Shown in pieces: positions 23,679 through 36,993 of a stretch of DNA of 64,000 nucleotides. Below the pieces are notes generated by a model. That model did not search any database. It was not told the origin of the DNA and saw nothing but the letters and a program-made list of their open reading frames with translations. Within the stretch, counting starts at the first letter, position 1, and the number at the start of each line of letters is the position of its first letter. Source of the DNA: Arthrobacter sp. S39 (GTDB lineage: Bacteria; Actinomycetota; Actinomycetes; Actinomycetales; Micrococcaceae); contig NZ_SIHX01000001.1 in assembly GCF_004320525.1 (NCBI RefSeq), forward strand, positions 186,001-250,000. Reading direction: 5' to 3'. A program made the translations under genes and the position numbers.

Positions 23679-24877
23679 CAGTCCCGGTAGAGCAGGAGCG
23701 CTTCGCCCTGCCCTCCGCCGCCGCACAGCGAGACTGCAGCCTTGCCGCTCCCGCGCCGTTTGAGTTCATGTGCGGCATGCAGGGCCAACCGGGCTCCGGA
23801 AGCTCCGATGGGGTGGCCCAGCGCGATGGCGCCGCCATGGATGTTGCACTTTTCCAGCGGGTAGTCCAGGTCCTTCAGTGACTGCACCGCCACGGAACCG
23901 AAGGCTTCGTTGATCTCGATGAAGTCCAGGTCGGCCGTGCTCCAGCCGGCCCGGTCGAGGGCGCTCTGGATGGCGTGGGACGGCTGCGAGTGAAGCGAAT
24001 TGTCCGGGCCGGCCACCTGTCCGGGCTTCCCGACGACGGCGAGGTACTCCAGGCCGTTGTCTTCCGCGAACTTCCGCGACGCGAGCACCAGTGCGGAGGC
24101 GCCGTCGGACAGGGGAGAGGAATTGCCGGCCGTGATGGTGCCGTCCGTGACAAAGGCGGCTTTGAGGCCCGCCAGCGTTTCGACGGAAGTGTTCGGCCGC
24201 ACGCCTTCGTCGGTGGAGACAACAAGGGGGTCGCCCTTGCGCTGCTTGACGCTGATGGGTGCAATTTCGTCGTCGAAAACGCCGTTCTTCGCGGCCAGCG
24301 CCGCGCGCTGGTGCGACTGGGCAGCCACGTTGTCCTGCGATGTCCGGTCGATGCCGAGGGCCAGGTTCCGGGTCTCGGTGGAGAGCCCCATGGACTGGCC
24401 GTCGAAAGCGTCAGTGAGTCCGTCGTGCGCCGCGACATCGAGGGCCTGGACCGCGCCGTACGTCCAGCCCTGGCGGGAGCCGGGCAGCAGGTGCGGCGCG
24501 CGCGTCATGGATTCCTGTCCGCCGGCCACCACCACCGTGGCGTCACCGCTGCGGATGAGGCGGGCCGCATCTATGACGGCGGTCAGGCCGGACAGGCACA
24601 CCTTGTTGATGGTGACGGTCGGGACATTCCAGCCGATGCCCGCCGCGATGGCGCTTTGCCGGGCGGGGTTCTGGCCCGCGCCGGCCTGCAGTACCTGTCC
24701 CATGATTACCGCGTCCACGCGGCCGGCAGCCACACCGCTGGCCGCGATGGCGGACTTGATGGCGTGGGCGCCGAGTTCGACGGCGGTGAAGCTCGCCAGT
24801 TGCCCGTTCAGCCGGCCCTGTGGGGTCCGCGCCGCTGCAAGGATGACAACGTCAGTGTTGTCTGTGGAGTTGCCCAT
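23678..24877 (-). CDS. Acetyl-CoA C-acyltransferase (thiolase)
   Basis: 399 residues of thiolase fold. Active-site Cys94 is in NKVCLSGLTA. The C-terminal catalytic part has INEAFGSVAVQSL, GHPIGASGARLALHAAHEL with the base His, and SLCGGGGQGEALLL with the second Cys. It condenses or cleaves acyl-CoA. Residue patterns fit an acetoacetyl-CoA biosynthetic or beta-oxidation thiolase, and the sequence alone does not decide. Divergent from the lipoprotein gene. The stop codon overlaps the next start. Confidence 0.93.
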   Translation of the reverse strand: MGNSTDNTDVVILAAARTPQGRLNGQLASFTAVELGAHAIKSAIAASGVAAGRVDAVIMGQVLQAGAGQNPARQSAIAAGIGWNVPTVTINKVCLSGLTAVIDAARLIRSGDATVVVAGGQESMTRAPHLLPGSRQGWTYGAVQALDVAAHDGLTDAFDGQSMGLSTETRNLALGIDRTSQDNVAAQSHQRAALAAKNGVFDDEIAPISVKQRKGDPLVVSTDEGVRPNTSVETLAGLKAAFVTDGTITAGNSSPLSDGASALVLASRKFAEDNGLEYLAVVGKPGQVAGPDNSLHSQPSHAIQSALDRAGWSTADLDFIEINEAFGSVAVQSLKDLDYPLEKCNIHGGAIALGHPIGASGARLALHAAHELKRRGSGKAAVSLCGGGGQGEALLLYRD

Positions 24878-25109
24878 TGTTATCTCTCCCGATCTGAAAC
24901 GATGTAGGCCAAGGCTACCGTGAGCTTCCTCACCTAATTATCCAAACACCGGCCGGGGCAGGGCAATTCCATCCGGCGGCCGGGGAGAACTACCCATCCC
25001 CGCGACGTGCACGACGGCGGACGCCTCAGTAGGGTGGACGGCGGGCACTTAAGCACAGGGACCCTCCGTCCGCAATGGCACTCGCAGATCGCATACAGGG
25101 AGCAGCATC

Positions 25110-25568
25110 GTGAAGAAAATCCTCGCCGCGGCGGCTTTCGCCGGCCTCGCCGGGCTGACTGCCTGCTCCGTAGCCACACCTGCTCCGGTCAGTCCGTCGC
25201 CGTCGGAAACGTCCAGCCCCGCACCTTCGCAGTCGACGCCGTCGCGCTCCTCCGACGCCCCGGCTCCCCAGGCAGGAGGGGTCAAGGCCGCCTGCGAGCA
25301 GTTCAATGCGCTCTTCGCTGAGTACAAGGCCATCCAGGGTGACGCTAACGCTTACGAAGACATCTACTTGGCCGCCCAGGACGCCAAAGATGCTGTGTCC
25401 GGCAACCAAAAGGGGCTGTTTACGTCCCTGAGCGTCCTGTCCCTGGACCGCTCTTCGGCGGTTAAAAGCGGCGGCGTGGTGGATGAGTCGTCAAAGGATC
25501 TGGTCCGTGACGCGGTCTTTGCCAACGCACAGGAGTGCACTGCCGAGGGCGTCACGCTCCTGCTCTGA
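25110..25568 (+). CDS. Small secreted lipoprotein, function unknown
   Basis: 152 residues from GTG 25110, with CAGGGAG 6-9 nt upstream. The signal peptide MKKILAAAAFAGLAG ends in the lipobox LTAC with lipidated Cys19. A Ser/Pro/Thr-rich spacer (residues 20-50) precedes a soluble domain (ACEQFNALFAEYKAIQGDAN onward) holding two further cysteines, near residues 57 and 145, that could form a disulfide. No family is recognised. It is separate from rpoB, whose promoter lies 30 nt past its stop. Confidence 0.85.
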   Translation: MKKILAAAAFAGLAGLTACSVATPAPVSPSPSETSSPAPSQSTPSRSSDAPAPQAGGVKAACEQFNALFAEYKAIQGDANAYEDIYLAAQDAKDAVSGNQKGLFTSLSVLSLDRSSAVKSGGVVDESSKDLVRDAVFANAQECTAEGVTLLL

Positions 25569-25598
25569 GGCGGTCTGCCGGAACAAAAAAGATGGGTC

Positions 25599-25627
25599 TT
25601 GCAATAACGCACGATGTGGGGTAGACA
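25599..25627 (+). promoter_or_regulatory. Candidate promoter of rpoB-rpoC
   Basis: TTGCAA (25599-25604), a 17-nt spacer, TAGACA (25622-25627). The predicted leader is about 235 nt long and contains two CATATAGCGG motifs. Confidence 0.55.
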
Positions 25628-25685
25628 CGTAATCGGTTTTGCCGTATCGTAGATATTTGCGTCTTCCCTGTTTACCTTCAGCCTT

Positions 25686-25695
25686 CATATAGCGG
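25686..25695 (+). promoter_or_regulatory. CATATAGCGG motif, copy 1 (rpoB leader)
   Basis: Ten bases shared with 25769-25778 and with the rpoA leader at 60174-60183. Such an AT-core string is unlikely by chance at three polymerase-gene leaders in GC-rich DNA. Function unknown. Confidence 0.45.
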
Positions 25696-25768
25696 TGGGC
25701 TTTGCCTGGCAGCTGACCATCAACGTGCCGTCAACAACGTCATTGTATGGGCAGCGCGGGCCCCGGGT

Positions 25769-25778
25769 CATATAGCGG
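25769..25778 (+). promoter_or_regulatory. CATATAGCGG motif, copy 2 (rpoB leader)
   Basis: Within GTCATATAGCGGA, a 13-nt string identical to the one 24 nt upstream of the rpoA start. Lies 90 nt before the rpoB start codon. Confidence 0.5.
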
Positions 25779-25867
25779 AACCGGATTGGTAGCACTGCGG
25801 AGTCATTCTGCAGGGTGCACAGCGGGGGAGATCTGAAAACGCCTGAAGGTCTGTGGAAGGATCCCTC

Positions 25868-28800
25868 TTGGTCGCCTCGAGCACCTCTAATAACGAAACC
25901 GCTAACACCGCCGACAGCACTGATGGTGCCACTCGCCGGCTCTCATTCGCAAAGATTCACGAACCGCTTGACGTTCCGAATCTTCTTGCCCTGCAGACGG
26001 ACAGCTTTGACTGGCTGGTCGGAAACGAACGCTGGCAGGCACGCGTCGCGAAAGCCGTCGAAGAAAACGACCTCAGCGTCGCCACTACGTCCGGACTGTC
26101 GGACATCTTCGAAGAGATCTCCCCGATTGAGGACTTCCAGGGCACCATGTCCCTGAGCTTCTCCGATCCGGAATTCGCTGATCCGAAGTACACCATGGCC
26201 GAGTGCAAGGACCGGGACGCAACGTACTCGGCACCGCTGTACGTCAAGGCCGAGTTCATGAACAACAACACGGGCGAAATCAAGCAGCAGACCGTGTTCA
26301 TGGGCGACTTCCCGCTGATGACGGAGAAGGGTACCTTCGTTGTCAACGGCACCGAACGTGTCGTCGTCTCCCAGCTGGTCCGTTCCCCGGGCGCCTACTT
26401 TGAGCGCACCGCCGACAAGACCAGCGACAAGGACATCTTCACTGCGAAGATCATCCCGTCCCGTGGTGCCTGGTTCGAGCTCGAGATCGACAAGCGCGAC
26501 CAGGTCGGCGTACGCCTCGACCGCAAGCGCAAGCAGTCCGTCACCGTCCTGCTGAAGGCCCTTGGCTGGACCGAAGGCCAGATCCTCGAAGAATTCGGCC
26601 AGTACGACTCCATGCGCGCGACGCTGGAGAAGGACGCCACCGAGACCCGCGAAGACGCGTTGCTGGATATCTACCGGAAGCTGCGACCGGGCGAGCCGCC
26701 CACAGTCGAGGCTGCCCAGTCCCTGCTGGACAACCTGTACTTCAACTCCAAGCGCTACGATCTGGCCAAGGTCGGCCGTTACAAGATCAACCGCAAGCTT
26801 GGCATCGACCGCTCCCTTGGCGACAAGGAAGCTTCGGTCCTGCACGTTGAAGACATCGTGGCGATGATCAAGTTCCTGGTTGCACTGCACGCCGGCGAGA
26901 AGACCCTCACGGGCAAGCGCGACGGCCAGGACCACGAGCTGCGCGTCGAGATCGATGACATCGACCACTTCGGCAACCGCCGTATCCGCGCCGTCGGCGA
27001 GCTCATCGAGAACCAGGTCCGCACCGGCCTGTCCCGTATGGAGCGCGTTGTCCGCGAGCGTATGACCACCCAGGACGTCGAAGCCATCACGCCGCAGACC
27101 CTGATCAACATCCGCCCGGTTGTTGCAGCCATCAAGGAGTTCTTCGGAACTTCCCAGCTGTCCCAGTTCATGGATCAGAACAACCCGCTGTCGGGCCTGA
27201 CCCACAAGCGCCGTCTGTCCGCGCTTGGCCCGGGTGGTCTGTCCCGTGACCGCGCAGGCATGGAAGTCCGAGACGTTCACCCGTCCCACTACGGACGTAT
27301 GTGCCCCATCGAAACCCCTGAAGGCCCGAACATTGGTCTGATCGGTTCGTTGGCTTCCTACGGCCGCATCAACCCGTTCGGTTTCATCGAGACGCCGTAC
27401 CGCCTCGTGTCCGAGGGCGTCGTTTCCGATGAGGTCCAGTACCTGACGGCCGACGACGAAGCAGAGGTCCTGATTGCTCAGGCCAACGCTCCGCTGGATG
27501 AGAACAAGAAGTTCGCCGAAGAGACCGTCCTGGTCCGCGCCCGTGGTGGTGGAGGCGAGCCCGTGCTGGTTCCCGCCGCCGACGTCGAGTTCATGGACGT
27601 TTCCCCGCGCCAGATGGTGTCCGTGGCTACGGCCCTGATCCCGTTCCTCGAGCACGACGATGCTAACCGCGCACTCATGGGTGCCAACATGCAGCGCCAG
27701 GCTGTGCCGCTGGTCCGGTCCGAGGCCCCGTTCGTGGGCACCGGCATGGAGCGCGCCGCTGCAGTCGACGCCGGTGACGTCACCATCGCGAAGAAGGCCG
27801 GTGTGGTCACCGAGGTCTCCGCTGAGCTCGTCATCATGCTCAACGACGACGGCACGGAAACCAACTACCGCATCAACAAGTTCGCCCGATCCAACCAGGG
27901 CAACTGCTACAACAACCGTGTCCTGGTGAACGAAGGCCAGCGCCTTGAGGTCGGCGGCATCATCGCTGACGGCCCGGCAACGGACCAGGGTGAACTCGCC
28001 CTCGGTAAGAACCTGCTCGTGGCATTCATGTCATGGGAAGGCCACAACTTCGAGGACGCCATCATCCTCTCGCAGCGCATTGTTGCCGAGGACGTTCTTT
28101 CCTCCATCCACATCGAGGAGCACGAGATCGATGCCCGCGACACCAAGCTTGGTGCCGAGGAAATCACCCGTGACATCCCCAACGTGTCCGAGGAAGTCCT
28201 GGCAGGCCTGGACGAGCGCGGCATCATCCACATCGGTGCCGAAGTTGAAGCCGGCGACATCCTGGTCGGAAAGGTCACCCCGAAGGGTGAAACCGAGCTG
28301 ACCCCGGAAGAGCGCCTGCTGCGCGCCATCTTCGGTGAGAAGTCCCGCGAAGTGCGCGACACCTCCCTGAAGGTTCCGCACGGCGAGTCCGGCACCGTCA
28401 TCGGCGTCCGCGTCTTCGACCGCGACAACGACGACGAACTGCCCCCGGGCGTCAACCAGCTGGTCCGCGTCTACGTGGCTGCCAAGCGTAAGATCACCGA
28501 CGGCGACAAGCTCGCCGGCCGTCACGGCAACAAGGGTGTTATCTCCAAGATCCTTCCGATCGAGGACATGCCCTTCCTTGCCGACGGTACCCCCGTTGAT
28601 ATCGTCCTGAACCCGCTGGGTGTTCCGGGCCGTATGAACGTCGGCCAGGTGCTGGAAACGCACCTCGGCTGGGTTGCCAAGACCGGTTGGAAGATCGAAG
28701 GCGAGCCCGAGTGGGTCAAGCAGCTGCCGAACCTGCCGCGCGAGAGTGGCCAGACCACTGTTGCAACGCCGGTGTTCGATGGCGCCCGCGAAGAGGAAAT

Positions 28801-29377
28801 CACGGGCCTGCTTGACTCCACCAACGTGACCCGCGACGGTGAGCGCCTGATCAACTCCTCAGGCAAGACCCGCCTGTTTGACGGCCGCTCCGGCGAGCCG
28901 TTCCCGGACCCGATCTCGGTCGGCTACATGTACATCCTGAAGCTCCACCACCTGGTGGACGACAAGATCCATGCCCGGTCCACCGGCCCGTACTCCATGA
29001 TCACGCAGCAGCCGCTGGGTGGTAAGGCACAGTTCGGTGGCCAGCGCTTTGGTGAAATGGAAGTGTGGGCGCTCGAAGCTTACGGCGCCGCCTACACGCT
29101 CCAGGAACTGCTCACCATCAAGTCGGATGACATCCATGGTCGTGTGAAGGTCTACGAAGCAATCGTCAAGGGCGAGAACATCCCCGAGCCGGGCGTTCCT
29201 GAGTCCTTCAAGGTCTTGATCAAGGAAATGCAGTCACTGTGCCTGAACGTGGAAGTACTCTCCACGGACGGAACCACAATTGAAATGCGTGACTCTGATG
29301 ACGCAGTCTTCACGGCTGCGGAAGAACTGGGCATCGATCTGTCTCGTGCAGAGCCCAGTTCCGTAGAAGAGGTTTAG
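25868..29377 (+). CDS. rpoB: DNA-directed RNA polymerase subunit beta
   Basis: 1169 residues. TTG at 25868 is preferred because GGAAGGA lies 6 nt upstream. An in-frame GTG at 25853 would add five residues without a site. Rifampicin-pocket residues look wild-type: [20 protein letters not shown], then [20 protein letters not shown]. Catalytic-domain segments include [20 protein letters not shown], the [20 protein letters not shown] switch lysines, and the C-terminal clamp [20 protein letters not shown]. With beta-prime it forms the active centre. rpoC follows after 107 nt containing a 17-bp hairpin. Confidence 0.98.
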   Translation: MVASSTSNNETANTADSTDGATRRLSFAKIHEPLDVPNLLALQTDSFDWLVGNERWQARVAKAVEENDLSVATTSGLSDIFEEISPIEDFQGTMSLSFSDPEFADPKYTMAECKDRDATYSAPLYVKAEFMNNNTGEIKQQTVFMGDFPLMTEKGTFVVNGTERVVVSQLVRSPGAYFERTADKTSDKDIFTAKIIPSRGAWFELEIDKRDQVGVRLDRKRKQSVTVLLKALGWTEGQILEEFGQYDSMRATLEKDATETREDALLDIYRKLRPGEPPTVEAAQSLLDNLYFNSKRYDLAKVGRYKINRKLGIDRSLGDKEASVLHVEDIVAMIKFLVALHAGEKTLTGKRDGQDHELRVEIDDIDHFGNRRIRAVGELIENQVRTGLSRMERVVRERMTTQDVEAITPQTLINIRPVVAAIKEFFGTSQLSQFMDQNNPLSGLTHKRRLSALGPGGLSRDRAGMEVRDVHPSHYGRMCPIETPEGPNIGLIGSLASYGRINPFGFIETPYRLVSEGVVSDEVQYLTADDEAEVLIAQANAPLDENKKFAEETVLVRARGGGGEPVLVPAADVEFMDVSPRQMVSVATALIPFLEHDDANRALMGANMQRQAVPLVRSEAPFVGTGMERAAAVDAGDVTIAKKAGVVTEVSAELVIMLNDDGTETNYRINKFARSNQGNCYNNRVLVNEGQRLEVGGIIADGPATDQGELALGKNLLVAFMSWEGHNFEDAIILSQRIVAEDVLSSIHIEEHEIDARDTKLGAEEITRDIPNVSEEVLAGLDERGIIHIGAEVEAGDILVGKVTPKGETELTPEERLLRAIFGEKSREVRDTSLKVPHGESGTVIGVRVFDRDNDDELPPGVNQLVRVYVAAKRKITDGDKLAGRHGNKGVISKILPIEDMPFLADGTPVDIVLNPLGVPGRMNVGQVLETHLGWVAKTGWKIEGEPEWVKQLPNLPRESGQTTVATPVFDGAREEEITGLLDSTNVTRDGERLINSSGKTRLFDGRSGEPFPDPISVGYMYILKLHHLVDDKIHARSTGPYSMITQQPLGGKAQFGGQRFGEMEVWALEAYGAAYTLQELLTIKSDDIHGRVKVYEAIVKGENIPEPGVPESFKVLIKEMQSLCLNVEVLSTDGTTIEMRDSDDAVFTAAEELGIDLSRAEPSSVEEV

Positions 29378-29383
29378 CAGGTG

Positions 29384-29421
29384 GATGTCCGACGGCGGGT
29401 GACCACCCGCCGTCGGACATC
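29384..29421 (+). other. Perfect 17-bp hairpin between rpoB and rpoC, no U-tract
   Basis: GATGTCCGACGGCGGGT (29384-29400), loop GACC, then the exact complement to 29421. It begins 6 nt past the rpoB stop and is followed by AGCCTCCCTC rather than U's, so it is not a standard terminator. RNase processing or stability control is possible. Confidence 0.8.
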
Positions 29422-29484
29422 AGCCTCCCTCTTCCCGTAACCCAAGACTTCAGAATTTAGAGAACAAGAGAGAACAGGGACCAT

Positions 29485-33384
<3,900 letters not shown>

Positions 33385-33397
33385 TCGATTGCGTTGA

Positions 33398-33432
33398 AAG
33401 GCCCCGTTTCCACTTGGTGGAGGCGGGGCCTT
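33398..33432 (+). terminator. Terminator of rpoB-rpoC
   Basis: AAGGCCCCG and CGGGGCCTT enclose TTTCCACTTGGTGGAGG, itself able to pair (CCAC/GTGG). The U-tract is short (TTCC), so efficiency is uncertain. Located 13 nt past the rpoC stop. Confidence 0.65.
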
Positions 33433-33446
33433 CCGCATACACCCGA

Positions 33447-33476
33447 TTAAGGCCCGCGATCCAGCCGTGCTAAACT
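33447..33476 (+). promoter_or_regulatory. Candidate promoter of the str operon
   Basis: TTAAGG (33447-33452), 18-nt spacer, TAAACT (33471-33476) with an extended TGC immediately before it. The predicted leader to rpsL is about 230 nt. Confidence 0.55.
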
Positions 33477-33516
33477 TTGTGTAATTGTTCTGTGTGGCAG
33501 TGGATGAAGGCCGCCG

Positions 33517-33549
33517 CAGCATCATTTTGGTTTTGTTCTCATGATGCTG
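33517..33549 (+). promoter_or_regulatory. Hairpin in the rpsL leader
   Basis: CAGCATCAT pairs perfectly with ATGATGCTG around a 15-nt U-rich loop (TTTGGTTTTGTTCTC). It lies mid-way in the 230-nt leader and could bind a ribosomal protein or slow the polymerase. Confidence 0.4.
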
Positions 33550-33715
33550 GGTGGAGCTTGTTTCCGGGTTGCGGGTAAGGTGCGCAACGAATGCCACGCT
33601 TTTGCACGCCTGCGCAAGTTTACGGAGGCCGCTGCAAGGAGCAACGCCAAAACCATCGTGCCCAGGCTGGCGCCTGCGCGTGACGGTAGAGATCAAACCA
33701 ACGGAGAACACGAGA

Positions 33716-34090
33716 GTGCCTACGATTAACCAGCTGGTCCGCAAGGGCCGCACGCCTAAGGTCAAAAAGACCAAGGCTCCTGCGCTTAACGGCAGCCCCA
33801 TGCGCCGCGGCGTTTGCACCCGCGTTTACACCACCACCCCGAAGAAGCCGAACTCGGCTCTCCGTAAGGTGGCACGTGTGCGCCTCAATGGTGGCATTGA
33901 AGTCACCGCTTACATCCCCGGTGTAGGCCACAACCTGCAGGAGCACTCCATTGTGCTCGTTCGCGGCGGTCGCGTGAAGGACCTCCCGGGTGTCCGCTAC
34001 AAGATCGTCCGTGGCGCCCTCGATACCCAGGGTGTGAAGAACCGTAAGCAGGCCCGCAGCCGCTACGGCGCAAAGATGGAGAAGAAGTAA
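33716..34090 (+). CDS. rpsL: 30S ribosomal protein S12
   Basis: 124 residues from GTG 33716, matching [20 protein letters not shown]. Decoding-centre loops are intact: [13 protein letters not shown] with Lys43 and [13 protein letters not shown] with Lys88, the residues changed in streptomycin-resistant mutants, so this allele looks sensitive. S12 contacts codon-anticodon helices at the A site. First gene of the str operon. rpsG starts 1 nt after its stop. Confidence 0.98.
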   Translation: MPTINQLVRKGRTPKVKKTKAPALNGSPMRRGVCTRVYTTTPKKPNSALRKVARVRLNGGIEVTAYIPGVGHNLQEHSIVLVRGGRVKDLPGVRYKIVRGALDTQGVKNRKQARSRYGAKMEKK

Positions 34091-34091
34091 T

Positions 34092-34562
34092 ATGCCTCGC
34101 AAGGGTCCGGCCCCCAAGCGGCCGCTCGTACTAGATCCCGTTTACGGCTCCCCGCTGGTCACCCAGCTGATCAACAAGGTGCTGGTTGACGGCAAGAAGT
34201 CCACCGCAGAGCGCATCGTTTACGGTGCCCTCGAAGGTGCTCGCGCCAAGTCCGGCGGCGACCCCGTTGCAGCCCTCAAGAAGGCCATGGACAACGTCAA
34301 GCCTTCCCTTGAGGTCCGCTCACGCCGCGTCGGTGGCGCAACGTACCAGGTTCCGGTTGAGGTCAAGCCGGGCCGCTCCACCGCCCTCGCACTGCGCTGG
34401 CTGGTTGGCTACTCCAAGGCCCGCCGCGAGAAGACGATGACCGAGCGCCTCCAGAACGAAATCCTGGATGCCTCCAACGGTCTCGGTGCCGCTGTGAAGC
34501 GTCGCGAAGACACCCACAAGATGGCCGAGTCCAACAAGGCCTTCGCACACTACCGCTGGTAA
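34092..34562 (+). CDS. rpsG: 30S ribosomal protein S7
   Basis: 156 residues beginning [20 protein letters not shown]. Contains [20 protein letters not shown] and the beta-hairpin [20 protein letters not shown] that reaches the E site, with C-terminal helix [14 protein letters not shown]7 nucleates assembly of the 16S 3' domain and in E. coli represses this operon. The next gene, fusA, is 69 nt away across a perfect 13-bp hairpin. Confidence 0.98.
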   Translation: MPRKGPAPKRPLVLDPVYGSPLVTQLINKVLVDGKKSTAERIVYGALEGARAKSGGDPVAALKKAMDNVKPSLEVRSRRVGGATYQVPVEVKPGRSTALALRWLVGYSKARREKTMTERLQNEILDASNGLGAAVKRREDTHKMAESNKAFAHYRW

Positions 34563-34572
34563 TACTTCCGGA

Positions 34573-34601
34573 CGCCGCCGGCTCGTCACGAGCCGGCGGC
34601 G
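34573..34601 (+). other. Perfect 13-bp hairpin between rpsG and fusA, no U-tract
   Basis: CGCCGCCGGCTCG, loop TCA, exact complement CGAGCCGGCGGCG, followed by AACGTGTAG. It ends 30 nt before the fusA GTG. Same style as the hairpins after rpoB, fusA, adk, rpsK and rpoA. Confidence 0.75.
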
Positions 34602-34631
34602 AACGTGTAGTCCATCCGAAAGGGAGACACC

Positions 34632-36746
34632 GTGGCACAGGACGTGCTTACCGACCTTAGTAAGGTCCGCAACATCGGCATCATGGCCCACATTGATGCC
34701 GGCAAGACCACCACCACCGAGCGCATCCTGTTCTACACGGGTGTGAACCACAAGATCGGCGAAACGCACGACGGCGCTTCGACCACCGACTGGATGGAAC
34801 AGGAAAAGGAACGCGGCATCACCATCACGTCTGCCGCCGTGACCTGCTTCTGGGAAAACAACCAGATCAACATCATCGACACCCCCGGCCACGTTGACTT
34901 CACCGTTGAGGTTGAGCGCTCCCTGCGCGTCCTCGACGGCGCTGTCGCTGTTTTCGATGGCAAGGAAGGCGTTGAGCCGCAGTCTGAGACCGTTTGGCGC
35001 CAGGCTGACAAGTACAACGTTCCGCGTATCTGCTTCGTCAACAAGATGGACAAGCTCGGCGCTGACTTCTACTTCACCGTTGACACCATCATTGGCCGCC
35101 TCGGTGCCAAGCCGCTCGTCATGCAGCTGCCGATCGGTGCTGAGAACGACTTTGTCGGCGTCGTCGACATCCTGGAAATGCGCGCGCTGGTCTGGCCGGG
35201 CGACTCCAAGGGTGACGTCACCATGGGTGCGAAGTACGAGGTCCAGGAGATCCCGGCTGACCTCAAGGAAAAGGCTGAAGAGTACCGCGCAGCGCTCGTT
35301 GAGACCGTTGCTGAGTCCTCCGAAGAGCTCATGGAGAAGTACCTCGAAGGCGAAGAGATTTCCGTCGAGGAACTCAAGGCCGGCATCCGCAAGATGACCA
35401 TCAACTCCGAGCTCTACCCGGTCTTCTGTGGTTCCGCATTCAAGAACCGTGGCGTTCAGCCGATGCTCGATGCTGTCATCGACTACCTGCCGAACCCGCT
35501 CGACGTCCCGCCGATGATCGGTCACGATCCCCGCGACGAAGAGAAGGAAATCGTCCGCGCGCCTTCCTCCGAGGAGCCGTTCTCGGCTTTGGCGTTCAAG
35601 ATTGCCGCGCACCCGTTCTTCGGCCAGCTCACCTTCATCCGCGTGTACTCCGGTCACGTGGAAGCAGGCGCACAGGTGGTCAACTCCACCAAGGGCAAGA
35701 AGGAGCGCATCGGCAAGCTGTTCCAGATGCACGCCAACAAGGAAATGCCCGTTGAGGGCGCTACCGCCGGCCACATCTACGCAGCGATCGGTCTGAAGGA
35801 CACGACCACGGGCGACACCCTGTGCGACTCCGCCAACCAGATCGTCCTCGAGTCCATGAGCTTCCCGGAGCCCGTGATCTCTGTTGCGATCGAGCCGAAC
35901 ACGAAGGGTGACCAGGAGAAGCTCTCCACGGCCATCCAGAAGCTCTCCGCTGAGGACCCGACCTTCCAGGTCTCCCTCAACGAAGACACCGGCCAGACCA
36001 TCATCGCCGGCATGGGCGAGCTCCACCTGGACATCCTGGTGGACCGCATGCGCCGCGAATTCAAGGTCGAAGCCAACGTCGGCAAGCCGCAGGTCGCGTA
36101 CCGCGAAACCATCAAGAATGTTGTTGCGCGTCACGACTACACGCACAAGAAGCAGACCGGTGGCTCGGGCCAGTTCGCGAAGATCCAGATTGCCATTGGG
36201 CCGCTGGACACTTCCGAGGGCGAGCTGTACGAGTTCGAGAACAAGGTGACCGGTGGACGTATTCCTCGCGAATACATCCCTTCGGTTGACGCTGGTATCC
36301 AGGATGCACTGAACGACGGTGTCCTGGCCGGTTACCCGGTTGTCGGCATCAAGGCGACGCTGATTGACGGCGCTTACCACGATGTTGACTCCTCGGAAAT
36401 GGCATTCAAGATCGCCGGCCGTATGGCTTTCAAGGAAGCCGCACGCAAGGCGAACCCTGTCCTGCTCGAACCGCTGATGGATGTCGAGGTCCGCACCCCT
36501 GAGGAATACATGGGTGAAGTTATCGGTGACCTCAACTCCCGCCGTGGCCAGATGCAGTCCATGGAAGATGCACAGGGTGTCAAGGTCATCCGTGCGCACG
36601 TTCCGCTGTCCGGCATGTTCGGCTACATCGGTGACCTGCGTTCAAAGACCCAGGGCCGCGCTGTGTACTCCATGACGTTCCACAGCTACGCCGAGGTCCC
36701 GAAGGCATTTGCCGACGAGATCATCCAGAAGAACCGCGGCGAGTAG
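34632..36746 (+). CDS. fusA: Elongation factor G
   Basis: 704 residues from GTG 34632 (AAAGGGAGAC upstream). G-domain motifs are G1 [20 protein letters not shown]2 [11 protein letters not shown]3 DTPGHVDFT and G4 NKMDK. Domain II starts near residue 300, domain IV carries YETIKNV-like loops and [12 protein letters not shown], and domain V ends [10 protein letters not shown]. It catalyses GTP-driven translocation and, with RRF, ribosome recycling. Standard position between rpsG and tuf. A hairpin and a separate tuf promoter follow. Confidence 0.98.
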   Translation: MAQDVLTDLSKVRNIGIMAHIDAGKTTTTERILFYTGVNHKIGETHDGASTTDWMEQEKERGITITSAAVTCFWENNQINIIDTPGHVDFTVEVERSLRVLDGAVAVFDGKEGVEPQSETVWRQADKYNVPRICFVNKMDKLGADFYFTVDTIIGRLGAKPLVMQLPIGAENDFVGVVDILEMRALVWPGDSKGDVTMGAKYEVQEIPADLKEKAEEYRAALVETVAESSEELMEKYLEGEEISVEELKAGIRKMTINSELYPVFCGSAFKNRGVQPMLDAVIDYLPNPLDVPPMIGHDPRDEEKEIVRAPSSEEPFSALAFKIAAHPFFGQLTFIRVYSGHVEAGAQVVNSTKGKKERIGKLFQMHANKEMPVEGATAGHIYAAIGLKDTTTGDTLCDSANQIVLESMSFPEPVISVAIEPNTKGDQEKLSTAIQKLSAEDPTFQVSLNEDTGQTIIAGMGELHLDILVDRMRREFKVEANVGKPQVAYRETIKNVVARHDYTHKKQTGGSGQFAKIQIAIGPLDTSEGELYEFENKVTGGRIPREYIPSVDAGIQDALNDGVLAGYPVVGIKATLIDGAYHDVDSSEMAFKIAGRMAFKEAARKANPVLLEPLMDVEVRTPEEYMGEVIGDLNSRRGQMQSMEDAQGVKVIRAHVPLSGMFGYIGDLRSKTQGRAVYSMTFHSYAEVPKAFADEIIQKNRGE

Positions 36747-36804
36747 TCGTTACGACTTCGCAGCAAAAACTCGGGTGCGCTTCCGGTTGACGGAAACTCA
36801 CCTG

Positions 36805-36852
36805 GTGCAGGTGGCCGGGGCCCGGTCCAGACCGGATTCCGGCCACCTGCAC
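36805..36852 (+). other. Long hairpin between fusA and tuf, no U-tract
   Basis: GTGCAGGTGGCCGG (36805-36818) pairs exactly with CCGGCCACCTGCAC (36839-36852). The interior adds CCGGT/ACCGG. Followed by GAACAGGCTC. It may separate fusA and tuf expression by processing or partial termination. Confidence 0.8.
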
Positions 36853-36894
36853 GAACAGGCTCGAGGGACTAGTATTAGTTCCTGAATCTGCAAT

Positions 36895-36924
36895 TTCACC
36901 AATCCAAAGCCCCCCAAGTAGACT
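36895..36924 (+). promoter_or_regulatory. Candidate tuf promoter
   Basis: TTCACC (36895-36900), 18-nt spacer, TAGACT (36919-36924). It lies 69 nt ahead of the tuf start and would give EF-Tu expression independent of the upstream str genes. Confidence 0.5.
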
Positions 36925-36993
36925 TGCCTGAGTTTCTGCCGCGACAAGCGCGGTTGAAGGGTAAGTCATTTGAAAACGTTCTAGGAGGAACCT

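Noticed and set aside
27121..27260. Rifampicin- or streptomycin-resistance changes
   Set aside because: The rpoB cluster residues and S12 Lys43/Lys88 all match sensitive forms.
33541..33729. 62-codon ORF in the rpsL leader
   Set aside because: Overlaps the rpsL start in another frame and lacks a ribosome-binding site; a structured leader is the simpler reading.
34320..36599. 759-codon open frame antisense to rpsG/fusA
   Set aside because: Same shadow effect; its protein has low-complexity composition with no recognisable domain.
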